From: JAHEZL01 sp964406465
GTDB taxonomy: Bacteria > Bacteroidota > Bacteroidia > Flavobacteriales_C > GCA-002722245
Length of the DNA stretch: 7,572 nucleotides
Assembly (NCBI GenBank): GCA_964406465.1
Contig: CAYORT010000046.1
Coordinates: forward strand, 1-7,572
Reading direction: 5' to 3'
Below, piece after piece: positions 1 to 7,536 of this stretch (position 1 is its first letter; each line of letters opens with the position of its first letter). The notes under the pieces were generated by a model. It was not told the DNA's origin. It did not search any database and saw nothing but the letters and a program-made list of their open reading frames with translations. A program made the position numbers and the translations under genes.

Positions 1-2004
1 ACCAATACCTTTACGGGTGGAGTTACACATAGCGCTGGTACTATCAATATAAATTCGGCTGCTGCTTTAGGCACTACAGCTGGTACTTACACAGTTGCAG
101 CAAGCACTACAATTGACAATACATCGGGTGGAACAATCACCACCAGTAACTATCCAATGACAATCAACGGAAGTTTCACTTTTACAGGAACAGGTAGCTT
201 GAATTTAGGGTCTGGGGCAAAAACGCTTGGCGCATCACCAACCATTACCGTTAGTGCGAATACTTTAACATTAGGTGGTGCGATTTCTGGTTCCTACGGA
301 ATAACCAAAGCAGGTTCTGGAACGCTAGCACTCACAGGAACCAATACCTTTACAGGAGGTGTAACTCATAATGCAGGTACATTGAATATTGGAGCTGCAG
401 CGGCATTGGGAACCACAGCGGGTACCTTCACTTTAGCAGCAAGTACAACGATTGATAACAGTTCGGGTGGATCATTAACCACGAGCAACTATCCCATGAC
501 GATCAATGGAAGTTTCACCTTCACAGGAACCAATAGTTTAAATTTAGGAACCGCAGCAAAAACGCTTGGTGCATCACCAACCATTACCGTTAGTGCTAAT
601 ACCTTAACTATAGGTGGTGCGATTTCTGGCTCCTACGGAATAACCAAAGCAGGTTCTGGAACGCTAGCACTCACAGGAACCAATACCTTTACAGGAGGTG
701 TAACTCATAATGCAGGTACATTGAATATTGGAGCTGCAGCGGCATTGGGAACCACAGCGGGTACCTTCACTTTAGCAGCAAGCACAACGATTGATAACAG
801 TTCGGGAGGATCATTAACCACGAGCAACTATCCCATGACGATTAATGGAAGTTTTACATTCACAGGAACCAATAGTTTAAATTTAGGAGCAGGAGCAAAA
901 TCTTTAGGGGCAACACCAACCATAACGGTTAGTGCAAATACTTTAACTCTTGGAGGTGTGATCTCTGGTGCATATGGAATAACAAAAGCAGGCTCAGGAA
1001 CCTTATTGCTTACTGGAGCAAACACTTATAGTGGCACAACAACTTTAAATGCTGGTACTATTGAAATTGGAGCAGCGGGAGTAATTTCCAATTCAAGTAA
1101 TGTGGTGATGAATGGCGGTACTTTATCTACTGGTTCGGGCTCTGGATACAGTGAAACTGTGGGAACCCTAACGGTGAGTGCCAATAGTATTATCTCATTA
1201 GGAACCGGAAGTCATAACTTGAATTTTGCAGCGAGCAATGGTACAACATGGACAGGTGGAGCTCTTGTGCGCATTAACGGTTGGACAGGCAGTTATAACG
1301 GAACAACAGGAACTGCGGGTAAAGTTTATTCGGGCTCGAGTGCCGAACTTTCTGCAGCAAAACTGAGTCAGATTTATTTTTATAAAGCAGGTGGCGGTCA
1401 GTATACGGCAACACAATTGAGCGATGGAGAAATAGTTCCAACATCAACACTTCCTGTTGATTTGGTATACTTTAAAGGAGAGACAAATGACCTTGTCAAT
1501 AATTTGTATTGGCTTACAGCCTCAGAAATGAATAGTGACTATTTCGACATTTTGCGATCAACAAATGGCATCGATTTCGAAATTATTGGCACTCAAAAAG
1601 CTGCAGGATTTAGTCAAGATTTTATTCAATATAAGTTCGATGATTTACATCCAACAGATGGCATTAATTACTACAAACTAATACAATATGATTTTGATGG
1701 AAGTACGGAGAGTTCAGAAATATTTGCGCTTAAGAATGCATCGAATGTTCAATTCTTAAAAACATATCCTGTGCCTACTTCAGATCAATTGAATGTTACT
1801 TTTAGTTCAATTAATGGGGGAGTATATTATTTGAAATTGCTCACCATGGATGGCAAAGAATTATACAGTGCGCTTTTACCTACTATGATTGGCGATAATT
1901 TATTTAGATTGAATATGACGGCTTATCCAGCCGGTAGTTATGTAGTTCAAATAAAAGATGAACTTGGTGAAAGTCATTCATCAACTGTAGTAAGGAGCAA
2001 TTAA
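1..2004 (+). CDS. Repetitive surface/secreted protein with PATR beta-strand repeats and T9SS type A sorting domain (5' partial)
   Basis: The reading frame is open from base 1, so the true start and signal peptide lie left of the window; the ATG at 157 sits inside a repeat and is not a start. The visible 667 residues begin with three 113-residue repeats rich in Gly, Thr, Ser and Ala (bases 1-1017). Each carries a GITKAGSGTLALTG-type segment followed by NTFTGG...AGTLNIG, the pattern of autotransporter-associated beta-strand repeats, which fold as a beta-helix. A fourth, diverged unit follows (about 1018-1140). A module containing WTGGALVRINGW and ending QLSDGEIVP (about 1200-1440) resembles one seen near the C-terminus of similar repeat proteins. 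Then come a fibronectin-like region starting LPVDLVYF (1450-1734) and a C-terminal sorting domain (about 1744-2001) with a YPVP motif, LKLLTMDGKELY and YPAGSYVVQIKD. By family knowledge this sorting domain directs outer-membrane export by T9SS and often cell-surface anchoring. A role as adhesin or surface-layer protein is inference; no catalytic domain is visible. Confidence 0.9.
   Translation, partial: TNTFTGGVTHSAGTININSAAALGTTAGTYTVAASTTIDNTSGGTITTSNYPMTINGSFTFTGTGSLNLGSGAKTLGASPTITVSANTLTLGGAISGSYGITKAGSGTLALTGTNTFTGGVTHNAGTLNIGAAAALGTTAGTFTLAASTTIDNSSGGSLTTSNYPMTINGSFTFTGTNSLNLGTAAKTLGASPTITVSANTLTIGGAISGSYGITKAGSGTLALTGTNTFTGGVTHNAGTLNIGAAAALGTTAGTFTLAASTTIDNSSGGSLTTSNYPMTINGSFTFTGTNSLNLGAGAKSLGATPTITVSANTLTLGGVISGAYGITKAGSGTLLLTGANTYSGTTTLNAGTIEIGAAGVISNSSNVVMNGGTLSTGSGSGYSETVGTLTVSANSIISLGTGSHNLNFAASNGTTWTGGALVRINGWTGSYNGTTGTAGKVYSGSSAELSAAKLSQIYFYKAGGGQYTATQLSDGEIVPTSTLPVDLVYFKGETNDLVNNLYWLTASEMNSDYFDILRSTNGIDFEIIGTQKAAGFSQDFIQYKFDDLHPTDGINYYKLIQYDFDGSTESSEIFALKNASNVQFLKTYPVPTSDQLNVTFSSINGGVYYLKLLTMDGKELYSALLPTMIGDNLFRLNMTAYPAGSYVVQIKDELGESHSSTVVRSN
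292..443 (+). repeat. 152-bp perfect direct repeat, copy A (copy B at 631-782)
   Basis: Bases 292-443 match 631-782 without a difference by direct reading. The match begins at TCCTACGGAATAACC and ends just before the T444/C783 difference. It spans the junction between 339-bp units, while flanking parts of the units differ. This indicates recent recombination or gene conversion within the array rather than protein-level selection alone, because silent positions are also identical. Confidence 0.93.
631..782 (+). repeat. 152-bp perfect direct repeat, copy B (copy A at 292-443)
   Basis: Second copy of the identical 152-bp block, exactly 339 bp downstream of copy A. Recombination between the copies would delete or add one 113-residue unit without disturbing the frame. 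Confidence 0.93.
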
Positions 2005-2039
2005 TAAGTATTTTTCTAATTCCGAATATCTGGCGTTGA

Positions 2040-2057
2040 TAGTTTTTGCTACATTTA
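2040..2057 (+). promoter_or_regulatory. polA: Possible Bacteroidota-type -7 element(s) upstream of polA
   Basis: The 74-bp gap before polA contains TACATTTA at 2050-2057, which matches the Bacteroidota -7 consensus TAnnTTTG at all but the last base. A second, overlapping-quality match, TAGTTTTT, lies at 2040-2047. I see no TTG at the usual spacing of about 19-21 bp upstream of either. A start just after 2057 would give a leader of roughly 15 nt. This is a weak call resting on sequence resemblance only. Confidence 0.25.
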
Positions 2058-2078
2058 GAGCACATTAATTATTAGCCC

Positions 2079-4901
2079 ATGTCATCAGAAAAAAAATTAT
2101 TCCTCATAGATGCTTTTGCCATCATCTTTCGATCGTATTTCGCCTTTGGTAGCAATCAACGATATAATTCAAAGGGTTTGAATACTTCGGTAATGTTAGG
2201 TTTCACCAATACATTACTTGAAATATTGAACAAAGAAAAACCATCGCACATTGCCATTTGTTTCGATCCACAAGGCAAAACTTTTCGCGAAGATATTTTT
2301 CCTGCTTATAAAGCGCACCGAGATGAAACTCCCGAAGATATTAAGAAAGCCATTCCTTACATCTACAGATTAGCTGAGGCCTTCAATATTAAAACAGTAG
2401 TGGTGCCTAGCTACGAAGCAGATGATGTTATTGGTACTTTGGCAAAACGCGCAGAGAAGGAAGGTTTTACAACTTATATGATGACTCCCGACAAAGATTT
2501 TGCTCAGTTGGTTACCGATAATATTTTGTTGTATCGTCCGGCTAAAAGCGGCAACGCCGCCGAAGTTTGGGGCATCAAAGAAGTGTGTGCAAAATTTGAA
2601 GTGCAACGTGTAGAACAAGTGATTGATATTTTGGGATTGTGGGGTGATAGTGCCGATAATATCCCTGGTATTCCAGGTATTGGTGAAAAAACATCTAAAG
2701 TACTTATTGCAAAATACGATAGTGTAGAAGGTTTGATTTCTCATGCCGACGAGTTAAAAGGAAAACAAAAAGAAAATGTAATTGCTTTTGCAGAGCAGGG
2801 ATTATTATCGAAAAAATTAGCCACAATTGAAGTTAATGTTCCGATAGATTTTTCTGTTGATGATTTAAAATTTCAAGAACACGATAAGGAAAAAATTAGC
2901 GAACTTTTTAATGAGTTAGAGTTTAGAACTTTAGCGCAAAGAATTTTAGGTAGTTCGGTTCCTTTGGCTGATAAGCAAGAGCGGGCAAATGTCAATTCGC
3001 CCCTACAGGAGAAGGCTAGTGCGCAAGGTCAGATGGATATGTTTTCAGTAGTAGAAGAAGAACCTGTTATTGAAGAAGAACAAGTGCATTATAAAACAAT
3101 TGCTGATGTAGAGCATAATTATATTTTGATTGATAATGATGAGGAAACCGATCAACTAATTTCTATTCTTTCTAATCAAAAAGAATTTTGTTTTGATAGC
3201 GAAACTACTGGTATCGATTCACATATTGCAGATGTGGTTGGTTTGTCTTTTTCTTTCGAAGCACATAAAGCCTGGTATGTAAATATTCCAGAAGGTGATG
3301 CTGGTAAACAACGTTTGATGAAGTTTAAAGCCTTGTTTGAGAATGAGGGGATTTCTAAAATCGGACAAAACATAAAATACGATATGAATGTTTTGTTGCA
3401 GTATGGAATTGCAGTAAAGGGAAAATTATTTGACACCATGTTGGCGCATTATTTAATTGAGCCAGATATGCGTCATAACATGGATTATTTATCAGAAACA
3501 TATTTAGGATATAAACCCGTTTCAATTGAAACTTTGATTGGCAAAAAAGGAAAAAATCAAAGTAGCATGCGTGATGTGGAATTAGAAAAAATCAAAGAAT
3601 ATGCTGCCGAAGATGCCGACGTTACTTATCAGTTAAAATTGATTTTAGAAAAGATTTTACAAGAGAAAGGTGACATCAAATTGTTTGAAGAAATTGAAAT
3701 GCCTTTGGTGCAAGTGCTCTCTAAAATGGAGATGGAAGGTATTAAAATTGATACCAATGCGCTGGTTGAATTTTCTGCTGAATTACTTGAGCAACTCTTA
3801 CAATTGGAGAAAGAAATTTATGCTGATGCAGGGGTAGAATTCAATATCAATTCACCAAAACAAATGGGTGATGTTTTGTTTGAAACATTGAAATTGGATG
3901 AGAAGGCGAAGAAGACGAAAACCGGACAATACGCCACTTCTGAAGAGGTTTTACAAAAGTTGGTGTACAAGCATCCTGTAATTCAAAAGATTTTAGATTA
4001 TCGTGGATTACAAAAATTGAAATCAACTTATGTGGATGCTTTGCCAGAAATGGTAAACAAAGAAACAGGGAAAATTCATACTACTTTTTCTCAAGCTGTT
4101 GCAGCCACAGGAAGGTTGAGTTCTGTGAATCCAAACTTGCAAAATATTCCAATTAAAACTGCAAAAGGAAGAGAAGTAAGAAAAGCATTTATTCCAAACG
4201 AGGAAGGTCATGTTTTACTATCGGCCGATTATTCTCAAGTAGAATTAAGGTTGATCGCCGAGTTAAGTGGAGATGCTGGTATGATTGAGGCTTTTCAAAG
4301 TAAACAAGATATTCACTCTGCCACTGCTTCAAAAGTTTTTGGTGTTCCATTAGAAGAAGTAAGCAAAGAAATGAGAGGCAAAGCGAAGATGGTAAACTTT
4401 GGAATTATCTATGGAATTTCTGCTTTCGGTTTAGCACAACGATTAAATATTTCGAGAACAGAATCAAAAGAGATTATTGATAATTATTTCATGAAATATC
4501 CTCGCATTAGAGAGTATATGGATGAGAGTATCGAAAATGCAAAACAAACTACTTTTGTAAAAACCTTAATGGGTAGAAAACGCTATTTGAAAGACATCAA
4601 TTCGGCCAATGCTGTTGTGCGCGGCTATGCAGAAAGAAATGCCATTAACGCTCCTATTCAAGGTTCTGCAGCCGATATCATTAAGAAAGCAATGATTGAT
4701 ATTCAGAAGGAGCTAGATGCATCGAACTTAAAAGCAAAAATGGTTTTGCAGGTGCATGATGAGTTGGTATTTACTGTTCCAGTAGACGAAGTAGAATTAC
4801 TTAAACCAATTGTGAAACGTGGTATGGAAAATGCCGTGCAAACGCGTGTGCCCTTGGAAGTGGAAATGAGCACTGGTAAAAATTGGTTAGAAGCACATTA
4901 G
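2079..4901 (+). CDS. polA: DNA polymerase I
   Basis: The 940-residue product is about the usual length for full three-domain DNA polymerase I, which removes RNA primers and fills gaps in replication and excision repair. The N-terminal 5'-3' nuclease (about 1-290) shows LIDAF (Asp11), YEADD (Asp115, Asp116), TPDKD (Asp138, Asp140) and a helix-hairpin-helix GIPGIGEKT near 197-205. The 3'-5' proofreading domain keeps its metal ligands: DSE (Asp373, Glu375), NIKYD (Asp435) and YAAED (Tyr508, Asp512). The polymerase domain has motif A SADYSQVELR (Asp717), motif B with Arg766, Lys770, Phe774 and Tyr778, and motif C QVHDE (His893, Asp894, Glu895). Phe774 at the O-helix position suggests normal discrimination against dideoxynucleotides. 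All three activities should therefore be intact. A charged linker (about 291-340) contains a possible clamp-binding motif, QMDMF. The ATG at 2079 is the first possible start, since TAG at 2073-2075 is in frame just upstream; no Shine-Dalgarno is visible. Confidence 0.98.
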   Translation: MSSEKKLFLIDAFAIIFRSYFAFGSNQRYNSKGLNTSVMLGFTNTLLEILNKEKPSHIAICFDPQGKTFREDIFPAYKAHRDETPEDIKKAIPYIYRLAEAFNIKTVVVPSYEADDVIGTLAKRAEKEGFTTYMMTPDKDFAQLVTDNILLYRPAKSGNAAEVWGIKEVCAKFEVQRVEQVIDILGLWGDSADNIPGIPGIGEKTSKVLIAKYDSVEGLISHADELKGKQKENVIAFAEQGLLSKKLATIEVNVPIDFSVDDLKFQEHDKEKISELFNELEFRTLAQRILGSSVPLADKQERANVNSPLQEKASAQGQMDMFSVVEEEPVIEEEQVHYKTIADVEHNYILIDNDEETDQLISILSNQKEFCFDSETTGIDSHIADVVGLSFSFEAHKAWYVNIPEGDAGKQRLMKFKALFENEGISKIGQNIKYDMNVLLQYGIAVKGKLFDTMLAHYLIEPDMRHNMDYLSETYLGYKPVSIETLIGKKGKNQSSMRDVELEKIKEYAAEDADVTYQLKLILEKILQEKGDIKLFEEIEMPLVQVLSKMEMEGIKIDTNALVEFSAELLEQLLQLEKEIYADAGVEFNINSPKQMGDVLFETLKLDEKAKKTKTGQYATSEEVLQKLVYKHPVIQKILDYRGLQKLKSTYVDALPEMVNKETGKIHTTFSQAVAATGRLSSVNPNLQNIPIKTAKGREVRKAFIPNEEGHVLLSADYSQVELRLIAELSGDAGMIEAFQSKQDIHSATASKVFGVPLEEVSKEMRGKAKMVNFGIIYGISAFGLAQRLNISRTESKEIIDNYFMKYPRIREYMDESIENAKQTTFVKTLMGRKRYLKDINSANAVVRGYAERNAINAPIQGSAADIIKKAMIDIQKELDASNLKAKMVLQVHDELVFTVPVDEVELLKPIVKRGMENAVQTRVPLEVEMSTGKNWLEAH

Positions 4902-4976
4902 TTTTTTAAATGTTATAGTAGCACTATTACTGCATTATTGAACCATACAAAGCCACGAAAATGGAGTTTTTATTTT

Positions 4977-4998
4977 AAATCTGTAAATGATGAGATTT
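4977..4998 (+). promoter_or_regulatory. Small inverted repeat enclosing the VWA gene start codon
   Basis: AAATCT at 4977-4982 and AGATTT at 4993-4998 are perfect 6-base complements with a 10-nt loop, GTAAATGATG, that carries both candidate ATG codons. In mRNA this could form a weak hairpin with the start codon exposed in the loop. The stem is AT-rich and short, so chance is a fair alternative. Confidence 0.2.
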
Positions 4999-6327
4999 GT
5001 TTTTTGCATGTTATTTATTTGTGGCGCATTAAATGCTCAAGTCGATCAAAAGGGTTTGTTGTTTAGTACCACTGAGTTTAATTATGGGCAGGTGGAGAAT
5101 TGGATTAGTAAAATTGATTCAATTAAGGTAAGCAACACTACTGCGAAAAAGGTTTTCATATTAAAACAGCATTATTCATCTGAATTTGAAATTAGATTTC
5201 CTTCGGGAGGTATTGAGCCTGGAGAATCAGCCTACATTGAAATAATTTTTAATCCTAAAAAAATAGGGAAGTTTAAGCGCTCTATCGCTTTGTATCACAC
5301 TGCTTCCTTTGATTCGGTGCCCATAACTTTTAAAGGAGAGGTTTTAAGTTTTGATCCTTATGCTCATCTTGAATGTCCTTCGTTTACAAAGCCCCAGCAG
5401 AAACGTACCGAATTTGACTTAGAAATATTGGTCATTGATTCCGTTACGAAAAAGCCACTGTCGAATTCATTTATTGAGCTATCGAAAGGCGAAAATTATG
5501 TTCAATATAAAACTGATGGCAACGGAATCCTTATTTTAAAATCAACCATTACTTTGTATTATGTTTATGCCGAACACGAAGGGTACAACAGTAAGGAGTT
5601 AACCAAGTATTTTAATCCTGATAGAAGAAAATTGATTATTCCTTTGTCGGCTAAGCCGAAGGTCGATATCGCACAGGAAGTCATAGTTGAGAACAAGGAG
5701 GAGATTGTTCTTAAGGAAGCTGTTGTTCAAGACACTCTTATTGATAAGACTTCCTTTACTACCGCTAATTTCAAACAAAATCATTTTGTTTTTTTAATTG
5801 ATGTATCGGGTAGCATGGCAAAAGAGGATCGATTGCTACTGTTACAAAAAAGTATGATAGCACTTACCAATTTGATGAGATCTGAAGATAAAATTACCAT
5901 CATCACTTATGCCGATGAAGTTTTGGTACAACTTGAACCTACTTCTGGAAATGAGAAGGAAAAAATTATCAATATCATTCAATCTTTGAAGGCGAAAGGA
6001 AACACTGCTGGAACTAAAGCTTTACAGCAGGCTTATACCTATGCGCAAAGTCATTTTATTAAAGGAGGTGTAAATCAAATTATTCTTTCTACCGATGGTG
6101 GTTTCGATGGATTAAATGAATCTCAAGATAAACTAGAGAAGTTGGTGAAGAAAAAAGCAAAGAGAGATATTAGATTGTCGGTATTGGCCTTCGGTAATAA
6201 TAAATCGGGAAAAAGGGTAATGGAGAGATTTTCTGTTTTGGGAAAAGGATTCTATTTGTTTATTTCTAGCGAAGATGAGGCAAAAGTTAAATTGGTAGAA
6301 ATAGTAAAGTCAATGGCTAAACGCTAA
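4987..6327 (+). CDS. Exported VWA-domain protein with ASH/DUF1573-like and carboxypeptidase-regulatory-like domains
   Basis: The 446-residue product starts with a short signal peptide (MMRFVFCMLFICGALNA, likely cut before Gln18). No lipobox is present, so a soluble periplasmic or secreted protein is expected. Residues about 22-120 resemble ASH/DUF1573 immunoglobulin-like domains: FNYGQV near the start, then PGESAYIEIIFNPKKIGKFKRSI and a final FKGEV. Residues about 142-222 resemble a carboxypeptidase-regulatory-like beta-sandwich (LVIDSVTKKPLSNSFIEL, then TDGNG). After a linker, residues about 265-444 form a VWA domain with a full metal-binding site: DVSGS (Asp272, Ser274, Ser276), Thr340 in GNTAGTKAL, and Asp370 in STDGGFD. 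The stretches GNTAGTKALQQAY and HFIKGGVNQIILSTDG closely resemble E. coli YfbK. VWA domains usually bind protein partners through the metal; the partner here is unknown. TAA at 4984-4986 is in frame directly before the start, so translation begins at 4987 or at the adjacent ATG at 4990. The 85-bp gap from polA has no strong terminator, so co-transcription is possible. Confidence 0.87.
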   Translation: MMRFVFCMLFICGALNAQVDQKGLLFSTTEFNYGQVENWISKIDSIKVSNTTAKKVFILKQHYSSEFEIRFPSGGIEPGESAYIEIIFNPKKIGKFKRSIALYHTASFDSVPITFKGEVLSFDPYAHLECPSFTKPQQKRTEFDLEILVIDSVTKKPLSNSFIELSKGENYVQYKTDGNGILILKSTITLYYVYAEHEGYNSKELTKYFNPDRRKLIIPLSAKPKVDIAQEVIVENKEEIVLKEAVVQDTLIDKTSFTTANFKQNHFVFLIDVSGSMAKEDRLLLLQKSMIALTNLMRSEDKITIITYADEVLVQLEPTSGNEKEKIINIIQSLKAKGNTAGTKALQQAYTYAQSHFIKGGVNQIILSTDGGFDGLNESQDKLEKLVKKKAKRDIRLSVLAFGNNKSGKRVMERFSVLGKGFYLFISSEDEAKVKLVEIVKSMAKR

Positions 6328-6338
6328 CTATTTTTTTT
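6297..6338 (+). terminator. Weak candidate terminator at the convergent gene ends
   Basis: A run of eight T (6331-6338) begins three bases after the VWA stop codon. AAATAGT at 6299-6305 can pair with ACTATTT at 6327-6333, with an unpaired loop of about 21 nt. The stem has a single G-C pair and uses part of the T run, so it is much weaker than a typical intrinsic terminator. On the other strand the T run encodes the Lys-Lys end of the permease, which alone could explain it. Confidence 0.22.
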
Positions 6339-7536
6339 CATCTTTCATTGCTAAAATCGGAATTAGCGAAGTGAGTGCATTCACTCCGCAAACCAACAAG
6401 AAAGTTAAAAATATATCAAGCGCCTGAATGTCGATAGGATAGGCGTCGATGGTGAAATTTGGTCCCAAAGAAAGAAATCCATAATGATCTTGCAAGGCAC
6501 AAAGGGTAAGTCCTAAGCCCAAGCCAATCAGGGCACCTACTATGCCGATGATAAAACTTTCCAACCAAAATATTTTTTTGATTTGGGTTAGAGTTGCTCC
6601 CATACTTTGCAGGATGAAAATATCTTTTTTCTTATCGATGATGAGCATATACAAGGAGCCTATCACATTAAAAATGGCTAGGAAAGTTATAACAGCAAGG
6701 ATAAATAGAGTAATCCATTTTTCGGTTTCCAAAGTTTTGAATAGAAAGGCATTTTGCTCGTATCGCGATTTTACATCGAATTTAGGTCCCATCATTTTTT
6801 TTAGTGCAGCCTTGGTCTCCTCCAATTTCGTGTCGTCTTCTAAACCAATTTCAATAGTGCTTACCTTATCTCCCCATTGTAACAATTCATTGGCGTAATC
6901 TTTATTGATGATGATGTAATTGCCAAAATCATCGTTAATCTCAAAGGTTCCTTTTGGGGTAACAGCGATGGAGCTAAACATCTCCGATTGTATAACATCA
7001 GTTTCGAAAGTAGGAATGTAGATATTTATTCTGGCGTAAGGATTTTTGGTGTTAATGCCTAGTTTAAGAGCTAGTAGATAAGAAAGCACCGAAAATTGTT
7101 GTCCGTTACCCTGCAACATAAAATAGCCATGCTGCTCGTGCTTCATCATTTGCTCAATTTGAGTCATTTCCTTGAAGTCACCACTAACACCTTTTAATTT
7201 GGCTACTTCTTGATTTTCGTCGTATTTCAGCAAAACGGTTTCTTCTACCGACTCTACATAGTATTTTACATTGGGTATCGATTTGATTGCTTTACGCAGA
7301 GAATCATTGCTTGTGAAATTTTTACCTTCAACAACAGTAATTTTCACATCAGGGTCGAAGTTGGAATAGAGATTCATCACCGTTTGGTTCATTCCGTTGA
7401 GGGCAGAAAGTATGATGATGATGGCAGCAGATACAATAGCGACAACTAGAATAGAAATCCATGTAATCCAATTGATGATGTTTTTGGATTTCTTCGCTAG
7501 GAAATAACGAGAAGCTACCTTTAGTTCAAAGTTCAA
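6328..7536 (-). CDS. LolC/LolE-like (FtsX/MacB family) ABC transporter permease
   Basis: The 402-residue product has the standard layout of lipoprotein-release permeases: one N-terminal membrane segment (about 22-48), a large periplasmic domain (about 49-272), then three membrane segments (about 274-300, 325-349 and 370-396). The cytoplasmic loop after the second segment reads DKKKDIFILQSMGAT (301-315), the family's conserved coupling region for the ATPase, and is followed by the small-residue-rich GIVGALIGLGLGL. In LolCDE this class releases lipoproteins from the inner membrane for sorting to the outer membrane; MacB-like and other FtsX-family exporters share the fold, so the substrate is not certain. 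No ATPase gene is in the window. The start is inferred to be TTG at 7534-7536: TGA is in frame two codons upstream, and the resulting MNFELKVASRYFLAKK fits the N-terminus I recall for such Bacteroidota permeases. The next Met, residue 49, would remove the first membrane segment. The gene ends flush against the VWA stop codon on the other strand. Confidence 0.88.
   Translation of the reverse strand: MNFELKVASRYFLAKKSKNIINWITWISILVVAIVSAAIIIILSALNGMNQTVMNLYSNFDPDVKITVVEGKNFTSNDSLRKAIKSIPNVKYYVESVEETVLLKYDENQEVAKLKGVSGDFKEMTQIEQMMKHEQHGYFMLQGNGQQFSVLSYLLALKLGINTKNPYARINIYIPTFETDVIQSEMFSSIAVTPKGTFEINDDFGNYIIINKDYANELLQWGDKVSTIEIGLEDDTKLEETKAALKKMMGPKFDVKSRYEQNAFLFKTLETEKWITLFILAVITFLAIFNVIGSLYMLIIDKKKDIFILQSMGATLTQIKKIFWLESFIIGIVGALIGLGLGLTLCALQDHYGFLSLGPNFTIDAYPIDIQALDIFLTFLLVCGVNALTSLIPILAMKDEKK

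Larger units (their letters stand above)
1..1017 (+). repeat. Three tandem 339-bp coding repeats (113 residues each)
   Basis: The units are 1-339, 340-678 and 679-1017, all exactly 339 bp, so the reading frame is kept. Landmarks such as ACCAATACCTTTAC recur at 1, 340 and 679, and the phase continues at 1018 as a diverged unit (ANTYSGTTT). The array probably extends left of the window, because base 1 already lies within repeat-type sequence. Unit 1 differs from unit 2 at many mostly silent sites in its first half but is close to it in its second half. Unit 3 is nearly identical to unit 2 in its first half and diverges in its second. Confidence 0.95.

Noticed and set aside
157..159. ATG as a start for the first gene
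   Set aside because: It lies inside a 113-residue repeat, the same NYPMTINGS context recurs in the next two units, and the frame is open to base 1, so the gene begins outside the window.
1..1017. CRISPR array or mobile element explanation for the 339-bp repeats
   Set aside because: The units are long, contiguous without spacers, in frame, and encode a known beta-strand repeat; there are no terminal inverted repeats or transposase.
828..1025. Minus-strand open frame of 65 residues within the repeat region
   Set aside because: It is antisense to the strongly supported repeat gene and reflects the repeat composition; it shows no domain or start context.
2370..2744. Minus-strand open frame of 124 residues inside polA
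   Set aside because: It runs opposite to the conserved 5' nuclease domain; the Cys- and Asn-rich product resembles no protein family.
4912..4930. Inverted repeat GTTATAGT / ACTATTAC with a 3-nt loop after polA, as a terminator
   Set aside because: The arms have a mismatch, the stem is AT-rich and no T run follows; the six T lie before it. It is too weak to call.
4987..5040. Lipoprotein signal (Cys12) in the VWA protein
   Set aside because: The residues before Cys12 are LFI, with no small residue directly before the Cys, so the lipobox rule is not met; NA before Gln18 fits ordinary signal peptidase cleavage.
6542..6898. Plus-strand open frame of 118 residues opposite the permease
   Set aside because: It mirrors the membrane-segment codons of the permease on the other strand and has no independent support.
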